DNA of 43,920 bases from a virus: positions 1-43,920 of IMG/VR virus record IMGVR_UViG_3300042502_001250; one strand, 5' to 3'. Positions 9,618-19,039 of this stretch are shown one piece after another. The notes beneath the pieces are model-generated. The model did no database searches, was not told the DNA's origin, and saw nothing but the letters and a program-made list of their open reading frames with translations. Numbering within the stretch: the stretch's first letter is position 1; each line of letters opens with the position of its first letter. Made by a program: the position numbers and the translations under genes.

Positions 9618-10820
9618 TTATCCTATAACTGTTACTGAATAAGTGCCTAATCCACCTGGTACAACTTCAACAATTGAAATATTATTGGAATTATCAACAG
9701 TATATGTATAATCAGTACCATGTATATATGTAACAAATGGTAAAGGTAATGATGCTGATTTTACAGAGATAATTATATCTGCTGTACCTAGATCATGATT
9801 TATTGTTTGATTACCACTTAATGCAGATGATGTAAATTTAGCCACATCAGCAGCAATTGTTACAGCAGTAGCAGAACCACTTAAACTAATACCATTACCA
9901 GCAGTTAAACCTTTAGTTACTAAAGCAGGACCAGTTCCATCATTTACTAAAGTTTCTGTTCCACCAGCAGATGCTAATGATACAGGACCTTCTGTATTTG
10001 TAATTGTAAAGTTTGGATATGTACCAGTGATATCAATACCAGCTCCTTCAGTTAATACTACTGTTTGATCAGGAGCATTATTAGTAATTCTAATTGCATC
10101 TGTACCAGGTACAGTACTTGCATTAAGAACAATACCTGTTCCAGCTACAAAGTTTAATGTATCTCCAGGAGCTTCAGCTATCTGAATATTTGTAGGATCA
10201 TTAGCAGGTCCCCATACAAATCCTGAATCAGGATTAATTTGAGCTCTGTCAAAATCATTTGGTGGAATAACACTACCTGGTACAACTGAGGCACCTGTAA
10301 CATGACCAAAAGTATCAAATATAAAAAAGACATCTTGGATAAAAGTATTACCAGAGTTATCACTATTTAAGTTAGCTACACTTGATGTATCTTGATGAGA
10401 AACAGTTACTGTTCCTGCAATTGGATTTTGAGATATTAAAATACCAGGACCTGCAAGAATTGATGCAAGTATATCATTTTGAAATACTGTATCAAAATAA
10501 GCTTGTAAGGCAGGTATATCAATAGATACAGTATATGTTGTTACATTACCTACTGTATTAGGAACTACATCTATATAAGTAGAACCTACAACCTGAGTTA
10601 CTGGACCTACTGTATTACAAATATAGTTTACTAATTTAGTAATTACTGTATCTAAATAATCATATCTTTTGATTACTGTGTCTGTATTACAAATTATATC
10701 AGTACCTGTATATACAATGCACTGAGAATTAAATACCTCCGGGCATGCAGGAGGACACGGAGGAGTAACCGTATAGGTATTGTTACATCCGCAGTTTTGA
10801 TTACATGTGTGAGTTGCCAT
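9618..10820 (-). CDS. Cys-rich N-terminal fibre protein (400 aa)
   Basis: The N-terminal ~75 residues are Cys/Pro-rich (NQNCGCNN, PPCPPACP) and contain SQCIVYTGTDIIC, which resembles the N-terminal module of the next upstream fibre gene. The remainder is low-complexity beta-rich sequence of fibre type, with GPGILISQNPIAGTVTVSH, then VFFIFDTFGHVTGA, then repeated GAGIDITG- and GNGISLSG-like strands. This is characteristic of trimeric phage fibres that contact host surfaces. The start ATGGCA follows an A-rich leader. Whether it is a tail or a head fibre cannot be decided from sequence. Confidence 0.7.
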   Translation of the reverse strand: MATHTCNQNCGCNNTYTVTPPCPPACPEVFNSQCIVYTGTDIICNTDTVIKRYDYLDTVITKLVNYICNTVGPVTQVVGSTYIDVVPNTVGNVTTYTVSIDIPALQAYFDTVFQNDILASILAGPGILISQNPIAGTVTVSHQDTSSVANLNSDNSGNTFIQDVFFIFDTFGHVTGASVVPGSVIPPNDFDRAQINPDSGFVWGPANDPTNIQIAEAPGDTLNFVAGTGIVLNASTVPGTDAIRITNNAPDQTVVLTEGAGIDITGTYPNFTITNTEGPVSLASAGGTETLVNDGTGPALVTKGLTAGNGISLSGSATAVTIAADVAKFTSSALSGNQTINHDLGTADIIISVKSASLPLPFVTYIHGTDYTYTVDNSNNISIVEVVPGGLGTYSVTVIG

Positions 10821-10884
10821 TTTTTTTATTTTAAATTAAACATATATACATATTCTTGAATTAAAATTAATTCATTTATTGGTT

Positions 10885-13383
10885 TTATAAATTTCTAAGT
10901 TTAACAAACCCAATTCTTATTGCATCACTTCCATTATATGCACCACCAGCATAATCTTCTCCTGTTAAATTTAACATTCTGAAAATTACTTCACTTCCAA
11001 CATTTAGTGTAACTACACATTGAGCAGTAAGAATTATGTTACTATCCATATTTGCAACTATACTTTTTGAAGCTCCTGTAAATATATCTCCAGAATTTGT
11101 TCCTCCACTACATATACCTATATCAAATCGTCCATCAGAACCTGTTGTTTTCCAATATGCAGTATTGTCTCCATTAGCTTTTAAATAAGTAGACATTGTT
11201 AAAAGATACTCACCTTTTTGTGTTATTTCAAATATACCCGTAGTATTATCAACTGTTAAGAATGTAGAAGTTGGAGGAGCAGTTACTGGAAATGTTGCAC
11301 CAATGTAATTAGTTCCTCCATAAGGGGGGATAGTAACATTTACAACAGTTCCGTTAGAATCCATGTAGTTGTATTGAAGTACATCTTGTACTCTTTGACC
11401 AACAGGATAATTATTACCACCTTTACCAACCGTTTTTCCTGGTGCATTTACTACATTTGGTATTGTTGCAGGAGCAGTGTTACAATTGTTTGGTCCTCCA
11501 ATAGTTACTTGAGCATAAAAATAATCTAAACCATTATTTACAACTGGTGCTTCAATTGCAATACATCCTGTATCTCCTACTGATATATCTAATGTACAAG
11601 AAGTTAAAGATCTTAAAGCTAAAGTTTGTGTAACAGGATCCCATGAATCTATTAATGATACACAATCACAAGAACCAGTTCCTAATATATTATTTAAATC
11701 ATCTTCAAATTCTTGTGCCGTAAAGTTAATAACACAACCTCCACCGGTTGTTGTTTTATTAAGTACAGGAGTCCAATTATAATCCCATATTCCTTTATTT
11801 GCTGTTACATATAAATTAGTAATTGGATATGTTAATCCACTAAAAGTAGCATCAAAATTTGGACCTAATGCTGAAGATAAACCAGTTGAAGTTATTGGAC
11901 CATTAGTTGTTGCGGCATATACCTGCAATAAAAAATTTCTTGATGTAACATCAAATGTATTTGCAGGATATACTACACCTCTAAAAAAGTTCCAATGATT
12001 ATTATAATCAAGTACAAACTCAGCATGATCATTTGTCCATCCAGATGTTGGTTGCAATTGATTTACAGTTAATGAAGGTGTACTATTATTTCCATGATAA
12101 CTTTGAGAAATCTCACTATTATTATTTGCTTCATTTACAAATGCTATATATAATAAACCTGTAGGTGCTATCCAACTTGGAGTATTCCAGTTAGGTGGGA
12201 TTGTAGCTCCAACAGGAGTTGCTGTTGAAGGATTTAACCAATTAAACAAAGTAGGTGCAGGTGATATACCTGTAAAATTACCATTTTTAATTATTCTTGG
12301 AAATTTTAAATATGTTTCAGGAGTTGAAACTTCAAAAATATATAAATTACCAGTATAACTTGGATTTGCTGTTTGGTAATTTGTATACCAGTCAGTAACG
12401 GCTGTACATAAAGTTTGTTTGTTTGTAAGATAAGTTGCACTACAAGCTCCTGCTTCAGCATAAGGACCTGAAGAAACATCAATATGAACATATATGTCAG
12501 CATTATTTGTTATAGCTTCACCACATGGACATGGTTCTTCAATTGTTAAAGTATCTCCAGGATCTAAAGTAGATACAAAGTTATATATATCACATAATGC
12601 AATCCAAATATTATTGATTGCATCAGCTACTGTATTATAAGAAGCATTTTGTATCCAATTTGGATTAAAACTAAAAGGAGTACCTGTTGTTAATTGTAAA
12701 TCTGTATCATCAATACATTTTGCATTTACTGCATTTATTAATTCAGATGTGGTACCTGTTGCTGTATAGAATGGACACCAAACATTATTTATAAATTCTT
12801 GTAATATTGTATTTATAAATTGAGTTGAACCTGTTGGTAAGGAACCAATAGGACAACTAGTTAGAGTAAAAGATGGTATAACATTCTCCGGAGGAGGAGT
12901 ATTTTCTAATACTGTAACTCGTATATCTAAATTATTAATTTGACTTTGTAAGTCTCCTATTTGATCTATTAAGTCACAAACTTTTTGTGCAATCATTTGA
13001 ACATAGTCAACTAACTGCATTGTTGTTTGATTGTTCTGAACAAAACAAGGTTTAACTGTAACTACACAATCAGGGCATGCTGAGTCAACTCTAGTTGTAT
13101 CAGTAGGTATACCTTCAAGTTCACAAATCTTTTCAATAAGCAATTGAATTAAAGCTTGAAAATCTTTTGGACCACAAGCTGTTATACCAAGACAAGATAA
13201 GTCATAATTAGTTACATTGGTTTGATCTAATAATGTACAAAGCTCTGTAGCCATTTTAGCTACTACATCAGATATAGTATCTCCAGTACATAGATTAATA
13301 CAATCTAGTGTAGGTCCTTGCCATACCACACAATTTGATGATACTGGTGAACATGGTCTGTTATCTAAATTTAAAGGCTTCAT
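10885..13383 (-). CDS. Large fibre protein with C-terminal C1q/TNF-like head (832 aa)
   Basis: The N-terminal 120 residues are Cys-rich (SSNCVVWQGPTLDCINLC, then YDLSCLGITACGPKDF) and look like an anchoring module. A short coiled coil follows at about 140-160 (LQSQINNLDIRVTVLEN). The last ~130 residues have the pattern of a C1q/TNF-type jelly roll: FEITQKGEYLLTMSTYL, then FDIGI, then VTLNVGSEVIFRML, ending in IGFVKL. Such folds trimerise at fibre tips. The central part is beta-rich and Asn/Thr-rich. A GTATATTATA element lies 14 nt before the start. Receptor binding is inference. Confidence 0.7.
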   Translation of the reverse strand: MKPLNLDNRPCSPVSSNCVVWQGPTLDCINLCTGDTISDVVAKMATELCTLLDQTNVTNYDLSCLGITACGPKDFQALIQLLIEKICELEGIPTDTTRVDSACPDCVVTVKPCFVQNNQTTMQLVDYVQMIAQKVCDLIDQIGDLQSQINNLDIRVTVLENTPPPENVIPSFTLTSCPIGSLPTGSTQFINTILQEFINNVWCPFYTATGTTSELINAVNAKCIDDTDLQLTTGTPFSFNPNWIQNASYNTVADAINNIWIALCDIYNFVSTLDPGDTLTIEEPCPCGEAITNNADIYVHIDVSSGPYAEAGACSATYLTNKQTLCTAVTDWYTNYQTANPSYTGNLYIFEVSTPETYLKFPRIIKNGNFTGISPAPTLFNWLNPSTATPVGATIPPNWNTPSWIAPTGLLYIAFVNEANNNSEISQSYHGNNSTPSLTVNQLQPTSGWTNDHAEFVLDYNNHWNFFRGVVYPANTFDVTSRNFLLQVYAATTNGPITSTGLSSALGPNFDATFSGLTYPITNLYVTANKGIWDYNWTPVLNKTTTGGGCVINFTAQEFEDDLNNILGTGSCDCVSLIDSWDPVTQTLALRSLTSCTLDISVGDTGCIAIEAPVVNNGLDYFYAQVTIGGPNNCNTAPATIPNVVNAPGKTVGKGGNNYPVGQRVQDVLQYNYMDSNGTVVNVTIPPYGGTNYIGATFPVTAPPTSTFLTVDNTTGIFEITQKGEYLLTMSTYLKANGDNTAYWKTTGSDGRFDIGICSGGTNSGDIFTGASKSIVANMDSNIILTAQCVVTLNVGSEVIFRMLNLTGEDYAGGAYNGSDAIRIGFVKLRNL

Positions 13384-13394
13384 AGTTTATTCTA

Positions 13395-13410
13395 TTTATA
13401 ATATACAAAT
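13395..13410 (-). promoter_or_regulatory. Predicted late promoter element (GTATATTATA)
   Basis: Minus-strand TTTGTATATTATAAAT ends 14 nt before the ATG of the 832-aa fibre gene. The core is identical to the elements at 17846, 35997, 40378 and 43115. It overlaps the end of the upstream 724-aa gene, so the fibre gene could be transcribed on its own. Confidence 0.45.
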
Positions 13411-15584
13411 TAATTTTTACAATTGCAAGTTTGACTTGTATTATTGTTGCATCCACAAGTACATTCTTTACACTTATAATTAGGATCTTTAAGAGCTTGT
13501 AAGTCTATTAGTTCTTTTTGTATTAACCATCTATCATCTTCTTCAGGGCAACAGTTAGTTATACCATATCTTTTTTCAAGAGCTAGTTTATACATTATTT
13601 CTGCAAACCTACAAGTTATATTATCATATTTTTCTGGAGTACATATTGGTGTATTATACCCAGGTCTTACAGTTCTGTTATTTTTAAATACTGGTTGAGG
13701 ACAAACAAAAGCTGTAGTATCAAGTTGTAAACAGTTACCAAAATATTCAGCATATAAAAATTGACCTTCTGGTAATTCTGGTAATATCCATTTCTTTAAA
13801 CAAATCTTTTCAGAAGTTTCTCCTACAAGTAATGTTATTTCTTGTGTGTTATTTTCACAATCAACATATTCTATAACTTGTTCTGTTAGTGTAAGATTAG
13901 TTATTTTAGAACATACACATGGTAAATCAATACCACATTCAGGACAACCTTTATAAGAATTAACTACTACTACATTTGATAAGTCTGTAAATGTTCTAGT
14001 TGTAGTAACCTCCCAACAAGTATCACAGTTTTCTATTTTAATAACACCCCCTACATAGTCAGATAAATCTGTTGTAGTTACTATATCACCAACTTCACCA
14101 GCACAATCTGTAAGTCTGTAAAATGTAGATAAACAATCATTACATCTTTTAAAAGTATTATCAATTACAACTAATGTTTCAGATGGTGGAACATAATTTA
14201 TTTGTTGTATTGTAAAACATCCGCAATCAGTTTCAATTACACTTCCTAAATATTCAGATAAATCTTGAGTAGTATATTGTACATCATATATCTTTTCACA
14301 ATTCTGAAGTTTATAAGCTATATATGGTTCACAAGTTTCACAAGAACTGAACTCTTGAAGTACTGTTACATCTACAGGACAATCACATGGACCTGGACAA
14401 ACTTCAGTTTGAACATTTATCCAATTATTTACACCTTGAATTACCCAACCAGTTAATGAACCATCACTAATTGTTTCTGGACAATCACCTTGAAATTTAC
14501 TTTCTGCATAAGTAGTACCAGGATTTGCACAACAGTCAATAATTGTGATAACCCAATTAGTAGAAGGATTAGTTGATGCATTCCAAATATAAAAGTCATC
14601 TGTACCAACTGTAAATTTCCATACTCCCCAACCATTATATGTACCTATATTGGTTGCTGTATATTCTGTTACTCCTGATCTATCTTCTATAGTTACAGTT
14701 ATACAATCACAATTTATTGCAGTACTTTCATCAACTTCCCAGCATCCTTCATAACCTAATAATGTAATTACAGAAGATGTATTTACATATTGAGATAAAC
14801 TCTGTAGAGTAGAGTATATTACCTCTTTAATATTTGGATCACAGTTTGTAAGTTTATAGCATTTTTCTGGACATAGCCCATCAACACATTCTTCACCTTC
14901 AATAATTTCATATCCATTACCTTTAACTAAAGGATAAACTTTTGAACAAAACTTAGTAGCTGTTGAATTAGTAATCAAGTTACCATCACAATCTATATAT
15001 TGTACTCCTACAACTGAACCCTTTGATGATAGTAAAACAATTTCAAAACATCTACATAAACATTCAGGAACTGCAACATCATTAACTCCAAAATCATTAT
15101 TTATATCTGTACAGGGTCCTTCATTAATATATACATACCAAGATCCTGAAATTACATCACCACTATCTATATCATATATTTGAATAGGCTCCCCATACAA
15201 ACTATAAACAAATGCTGAAAGATCATTTGTAGTATTAAACTGACCTCCATCACAGTTATATAAAGTATAACATTGTGGATTACATTCTGGACATCCATTA
15301 GGAAATACATACTCTGCACATTCAGCTTCTTTATTTGGAAAAGTACTAAAAAAAGAAGGAGGAATAGAACTTACATTTGGTAATGGAAACCACTCATCAA
15401 ATGGTACAAATGATATGGTTACTTGATAACAACTATTAGTAAAACCAGAAGGTAAGGGTAAACTAGAATTTGGATAAACTAAAGCAGGGTAATTAGTTCC
15501 ATTATACTTAAACTCCAATATATCATTTTCATTACAACAACTTGTAAATGTAATTTTTCTAAATTGAAGTTCTGTAGCAGCCAT
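13410..15584 (-). CDS. Cys-rich repeat virion protein (724 aa)
   Basis: This protein contains several dozen Cys residues and at least four diverged repeats with the pattern Y-x-L-x-(N/D)-C, then T-x-x-(D)LS-x-Y, then a Gly/Val-Ile strand, often closed by C-W-x-V. Clear copies start at CYTLYNCDGG, CYKLTNCDPN, YKLQNCEKIY and YRLTDCAGEV. The C-terminal 110 residues form a separate domain with helices (CRFAEIMYKLALEKRYGI) and a CKECTCGCNNN tail. There is no signal peptide. Its place between fibre genes suggests a long bead-like fibre or host-contact protein. Disulphides or metal binding are possible but not shown. Confidence 0.7.
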   Translation of the reverse strand: MAATELQFRKITFTSCCNENDILEFKYNGTNYPALVYPNSSLPLPSGFTNSCYQVTISFVPFDEWFPLPNVSSIPPSFFSTFPNKEAECAEYVFPNGCPECNPQCYTLYNCDGGQFNTTNDLSAFVYSLYGEPIQIYDIDSGDVISGSWYVYINEGPCTDINNDFGVNDVAVPECLCRCFEIVLLSSKGSVVGVQYIDCDGNLITNSTATKFCSKVYPLVKGNGYEIIEGEECVDGLCPEKCYKLTNCDPNIKEVIYSTLQSLSQYVNTSSVITLLGYEGCWEVDESTAINCDCITVTIEDRSGVTEYTATNIGTYNGWGVWKFTVGTDDFYIWNASTNPSTNWVITIIDCCANPGTTYAESKFQGDCPETISDGSLTGWVIQGVNNWINVQTEVCPGPCDCPVDVTVLQEFSSCETCEPYIAYKLQNCEKIYDVQYTTQDLSEYLGSVIETDCGCFTIQQINYVPPSETLVVIDNTFKRCNDCLSTFYRLTDCAGEVGDIVTTTDLSDYVGGVIKIENCDTCWEVTTTRTFTDLSNVVVVNSYKGCPECGIDLPCVCSKITNLTLTEQVIEYVDCENNTQEITLLVGETSEKICLKKWILPELPEGQFLYAEYFGNCLQLDTTAFVCPQPVFKNNRTVRPGYNTPICTPEKYDNITCRFAEIMYKLALEKRYGITNCCPEEDDRWLIQKELIDLQALKDPNYKCKECTCGCNNNTSQTCNCKN

Positions 15585-15585
15585 T

Positions 15586-15789
15586 TTATTTAATAAATTT
15601 ATTCAAGTTATTATATCTATCTTTTCCCCAAGTATTAACTTTAGGAGTTTCTTTTACAACTGGTTGTTGTGTTTTTAATGATGATTCATACTGTGATGAA
15701 CAGTTATTACAAACTGTTCTTCCATTAGATGCTGTCTTTCTTTGACATCCGCAAGATAATTTTTTTCCACAATTTGGACATGAACTCAT
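15586..15789 (-). CDS. Small zinc-ribbon-like protein (67 aa)
   Basis: The first 30 residues hold CPNCGKKLSCGC and VCNNC, spaced as in a small zinc ribbon. The C-terminal half is polar and basic. It ends one base before the start of the Cys-rich repeat protein, so the two are probably co-translated. An AACCAACAAA leader lies a few bases before its ATG. The zinc-binding role is inferred; function unknown, with a possible chaperone or assembly role for its Cys-rich neighbour. Confidence 0.6.
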   Translation of the reverse strand: MSSCPNCGKKLSCGCQRKTASNGRTVCNNCSSQYESSLKTQQPVVKETPKVNTWGKDRYNNLNKFIK

Positions 15790-15791
15790 AA

Positions 15792-15803
15792 TTTGTTGGT
15801 TTT
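15792..15803 (-). promoter_or_regulatory. AACCAACAAA leader motif
   Basis: Minus-strand AAAACCAACAAA ends two bases before the ATG of the 67-aa gene. The same motif precedes the genes starting at 22460, 25451, 41604 and 41969. Confidence 0.4.
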
Positions 15804-15810
15804 TAAGGGT

Positions 15811-16353
15811 TTAACAATTTTTACAATCTAATTTATTTAGAAGTTTAACAGCATAATTAAAGAGAGTCATACCTTCTTGATTCTCATGGCATGTTTCTAC
15901 TTTAGCTTCTGCAGCTTCTAAAAACATTTTTATCATATGTAATTCCTTTAGCTTTTCTTTTACTTTAGGTGGTGGATCACAATCTGATATACTTATATTA
16001 CAAAGAATTTTTTCATAATGATTAAGTGCACAAGTCATTCTTAAATGATTATACTCTACATAGACCTTACATTCTGGATCAATTGCATACTTAATATTAT
16101 AAATTCCATCTGGTAAATTTACAAAACTTGAATCACAATTTTCAGTTTGAAGTCCTAAATCACATGCTGTAAGTGTAGGAGTAGAGTCTGGTACAAATGC
16201 TATTTCAGCAGTATATTTAAATCCGGGTGCTACTATGTATAGTTTAGGATTAACTATACCTACTAATGGAGAATATACACTTGTATCAAATATCTTCATT
16301 ACACAAGGATTTGATACAGTAGGGATTTCTAAACTTAATACATGATTTGCCAT
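15811..16353 (-). CDS. Conserved virion-associated protein (180 aa)
   Basis: The N-terminal ~115 residues look like a beta-sandwich, with LSLEIPTVSNPCVMKIFDTS, PKLYIVAPGF and LPDGIYNIKYAID. The C-terminal ~60 residues are helical (KVKEKLKELHMIKMFLEAAEAKVETC) and end in LNKLDCKNC. I recall similar proteins beside fibre genes in large Bacteroidota phages, without a known function. It follows the terminator of the 462-aa gene, then precedes the zinc-ribbon and Cys-rich genes. A structural or connector role is inference. Confidence 0.6.
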   Translation of the reverse strand: MANHVLSLEIPTVSNPCVMKIFDTSVYSPLVGIVNPKLYIVAPGFKYTAEIAFVPDSTPTLTACDLGLQTENCDSSFVNLPDGIYNIKYAIDPECKVYVEYNHLRMTCALNHYEKILCNISISDCDPPPKVKEKLKELHMIKMFLEAAEAKVETCHENQEGMTLFNYAVKLLNKLDCKNC

Positions 16354-16360
16354 AAGATAA

Positions 16361-16404
16361 TAATAAAAAAAGGAGAGGAGAAATTATTATCTCACTCTCC
16401 TTTT
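16361..16404 (-). terminator. Intrinsic terminator after the 462-aa virion protein
   Basis: Minus-strand arms AAAAGGAGAG (16404-16395) and CTCTCCTTTT (16376-16367) form a 10-bp stem followed by a T-rich run to 16361. It lies between the 462-aa gene and the 180-aa gene. Confidence 0.8.
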
Positions 16405-16424
16405 GAGTTGTTTATAATTTAATA

Positions 16425-17813
16425 TTAATCTACTACTACGATATCACCTGGGAAAGGTACAATTGGATTTGCACAGTTATTACCTGAAATAGTTGGTTTT
16501 GCAGTACATGTAGTACATTTATCTAACCAATTATTTATTGTAGCCCATACACCATTTATCTGATTAATATCACCTTGTTTAACAATAAGTTCTACTAAGT
16601 ATTGATCATTATCAAATGTTCCAGATGGGTTATAGAAACGTGGTACATTATGTAGTAAATAAATTCTATCATAAAGGTCATCTCTCTTAATAAAACCATT
16701 ACATCCTACAATTGCATCTCCTTGAGTAATTTCACGAATCCTGAAGTCAGTTGCAAAGAAGTTTTGTCTGTAAGATTCTGACAAGATAAAATCTCTTGCT
16801 ACAGTTTCTCCAACTCCGTTAGCTTGTAAACCAGGACATTCAACACCTACACAAAGTGTTTGGAACTCACATGGAGCACCTGTATAATCTACTTCAGAAG
16901 CATAGATTCTTACTGGCTCTAATTCATAGAAGTCAGAAACTTGGAATGTACAATTACCAAATTTAGTTTCTTCATAAGCACCTGTTAAAGTAAATCCAGC
17001 ACACATATCTGCTGTATATGCTTCTTCTGACCATGCAGAATAATTTTCATATGTTACAGTTAGTGGGGGTATTGGTAATGTACCTAAGTCAACATTATCT
17101 GGATAATAGTATGTCCAAGTAGCACCATTGTCATCAGAGAATGTTACAATTGGATATACAAATGGATTGATGATTGGAGAATTCAAAATTTGATTTGCCC
17201 AAGCAAAATATACTTTACGTGGATCTACTGGTACTGGGGCAATCAATGGATCATCTGGAGAATCTGGACAACATCCTGTATAACCTTCAAGAGTTAAATA
17301 ACCATTGTGGTTTAAATATCTTAATGCTGGAGAACCTTTAACATCTAAACGTAGATAGTAAGTTTCACCACATAAAAATTCTTTACAACAAGTACCTGCA
17401 GTTTCTCCTGGATTAGAACTTGAAGGTGGATTGTCAACATTCCAAGGAGTGTATCCAACATTGGTTACATACTTAGAAGGTGCATTAGCCTCAACATACC
17501 AATACTTACTCACATACTGAGGTTTGATAGTTTTGGTTTTGTTAGACTCTTGGTATCCTCCATGAAATTTACCAATTTTATCATTTGGATAAATTGAACC
17601 TGATGCAACAATGACCGCACAACATGGGTCAGTAGCTGCCTCTGGTGAAACTTCAAAGTTATCAGGATTAATAAAAGTAATTTCTGCTGGTGACAACTCA
17701 TTATAAGTTGTAGCACCTGGTGCAGTTGGAGTACCTAACTGAACACCGTCTAAGTTAGAAATTCCTCCTGTTGCCAAAAGGACTTTTCTAAACGCGTGAT
17801 TAAAATAAGCCAT
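16425..17813 (-). CDS. Predicted abundant virion protein (462 aa), possible decoration or auxiliary capsid protein
   Basis: It begins MAYFNHAFRKVLLATGG and is beta-rich with scattered Cys pairs (CCKEFLCGETYYLRL, GYTGCCPDSPDD, KCTTCTAKP). I do not recognise a fold. Two sequence facts suggest high expression: it has its own strong-looking upstream element and its own terminator, and like the major capsid gene it uses CGT arginine codons repeatedly, while most neighbours use AGA. The late-gene position supports a structural role. An auxiliary capsid or tube protein is possible; I cannot choose between them. Confidence 0.65.
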   Translation of the reverse strand: MAYFNHAFRKVLLATGGISNLDGVQLGTPTAPGATTYNELSPAEITFINPDNFEVSPEAATDPCCAVIVASGSIYPNDKIGKFHGGYQESNKTKTIKPQYVSKYWYVEANAPSKYVTNVGYTPWNVDNPPSSSNPGETAGTCCKEFLCGETYYLRLDVKGSPALRYLNHNGYLTLEGYTGCCPDSPDDPLIAPVPVDPRKVYFAWANQILNSPIINPFVYPIVTFSDDNGATWTYYYPDNVDLGTLPIPPLTVTYENYSAWSEEAYTADMCAGFTLTGAYEETKFGNCTFQVSDFYELEPVRIYASEVDYTGAPCEFQTLCVGVECPGLQANGVGETVARDFILSESYRQNFFATDFRIREITQGDAIVGCNGFIKRDDLYDRIYLLHNVPRFYNPSGTFDNDQYLVELIVKQGDINQINGVWATINNWLDKCTTCTAKPTISGNNCANPIVPFPGDIVVVD

Positions 17814-17832
17814 TGTTTTTTGTTTTAGTTAA

Positions 17833-17862
17833 TAAATATATATAGTATAATATACTCAAAAG
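17833..17862 (-). promoter_or_regulatory. Predicted late promoter of the 462-aa virion protein gene
   Basis: Minus-strand TTTTGAGTATATTATA (core at 17855-17846) is followed by CTATATATATTTAT. The core ends 33 nt before the ATG. The arrangement closely matches the elements at 36006-35997, 40387-40378 and 43124-43115. Confidence 0.6.
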
Positions 17863-17879
17863 TTTTTAAATATCCAAAT

Positions 17880-18332
17880 TTATTTCAAAAAAGTTAATTT
17901 ATATCTTGCAGAATTAATTGTTGACTTGATAGTATCTAAGTCATTTACTATTTCTGAGTATGGCATTTTAGCCTGTAGACCATTTACCATTGCTGTCATA
18001 TCATTTAAGTATGATATAGCATCAGCTACTGTATCTAGTTTTCTTGGACTGCTTTCAGAATAACTAAGCAACTTACTTGAAGCTCCTTGATATCCTTCAG
18101 CTAAATCATCAGCATGCCCTGGTAAGGCATCATATAAATCATTAAGAGCTTTATGTGCAGCATAAGATCCAGCACCAGAAACTTTTAAATGAAGTTTGTG
18201 AAAACTTGTTCCAGCATTCATTAATTCAGATACACATGCCGCTGTCATAGTATCACAACTACTACCTGCAGGAACTCTTGAGTATGATGCACTTGATGAA
18301 TCATCTCTTTTTAACATTCTAGGTTTTTCCAT
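17880..18332 (-). CDS. Dps/ferritin-like (DUF5856-type) protein (150 aa)
   Basis: After a polar ~25-residue start (MEKPRMLKRDDSSSASYSR), the protein is all-helical. It carries FHKLHLKVSGAGSYAAHKALNDLYD followed by DDLAEGYQG, the pattern I associate with phage DUF5856 proteins of the ferritin/Dps-like superfamily (H, H and D/E along paired helices). Length fits. Roles proposed for such proteins (DNA protection, metal binding) are not demonstrated here. It starts 6 nt after the neck-like gene and ends just before the promoter of the 462-aa gene. Confidence 0.6.
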   Translation of the reverse strand: MEKPRMLKRDDSSSASYSRVPAGSSCDTMTAACVSELMNAGTSFHKLHLKVSGAGSYAAHKALNDLYDALPGHADDLAEGYQGASSKLLSYSESSPRKLDTVADAISYLNDMTAMVNGLQAKMPYSEIVNDLDTIKSTINSARYKLTFLK

Positions 18333-18337
18333 TTTTA

Positions 18338-19036
18338 TTAGTTATTTCTTTCTGCACCTTCTGTACCTCTAGAAAATTGATTACCTGATTCAATATCTCC
18401 AGCAATTATACTAGCTGCTTCATCTATTAATAATTCTATTATATCATCTTTAAATTCACATTCTATATTTGCTGTTGAAGCAAGATTGGTATAAGGATCT
18501 ACACAACCATCTATTTGTATCTTAATGGGCTGTCTATAGTAGATAAGGTCAGCTTCATCAATGTTAAATTCTCCGTTTGTGTAGATATTTACTTGACCTC
18601 CTTTTAATGTTGCAAAAGTTTCTGCCCATTCAAAACTTGGTTGTTTTGCTTTATCTCTAAGAAGTTCTCTTAAGTTGCCTTCTTCAGCAAGATATACCAT
18701 CATAGGTCTTTTATCACAACAACCCTTTCTAGTTAGAACATCAACTCTTTTCCATTGCAAATAGTCATTAGGAAGAGAACTTGTATAATAATATTCTTTA
18801 TCTGCTATAGTTAAATCAAATGTCTGAAGTAAAATTTGTAAATCATCCTTTCTTCTTGTTGAACCCTCATCACCTTCTTTAGTAATATTAATACCATGAA
18901 GTTGTCTACGGGTCCATTCAACCTGAGCTTTATTAAAAGCCTCAACAATTTGCCAGCAAGTTATATTATCATAATCTTGACTGTCAAGCTTATTAAGTCT
19001 TTGTTTTATCTTTATAGTGATAGTACTATTAAGCAT
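18338..19036 (-). CDS. Putative neck/tail completion protein (232 aa)
   Basis: Features include CWQIVEAFNKAQVEWTRRQL near residues 27-46, RRKDDLQILLQ, and a YYYTSSLPNDYLQWKRVDV segment. The last recalls the LP-x-DY strand of head-tail adaptor and tail ring proteins. The C-terminal helix (DDIIELLIDEAASIIAGDIES) is also typical of such adaptors. It follows the small basic gene cluster and precedes the Dps-like gene. A role in the portal-proximal ring or head completion is inference from the pattern. Confidence 0.55.
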   Translation of the reverse strand: MLNSTITIKIKQRLNKLDSQDYDNITCWQIVEAFNKAQVEWTRRQLHGINITKEGDEGSTRRKDDLQILLQTFDLTIADKEYYYTSSLPNDYLQWKRVDVLTRKGCCDKRPMMVYLAEEGNLRELLRDKAKQPSFEWAETFATLKGGQVNIYTNGEFNIDEADLIYYRQPIKIQIDGCVDPYTNLASTANIECEFKDDIIELLIDEAASIIAGDIESGNQFSRGTEGAERNN

Positions 19037-19039
19037 CTC

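Noticed and set aside
9618-17813. Diversity-generating retroelement acting on the fibre genes
   Set aside because: No reverse transcriptase frame and no template/variable repeat pair were seen in the window.
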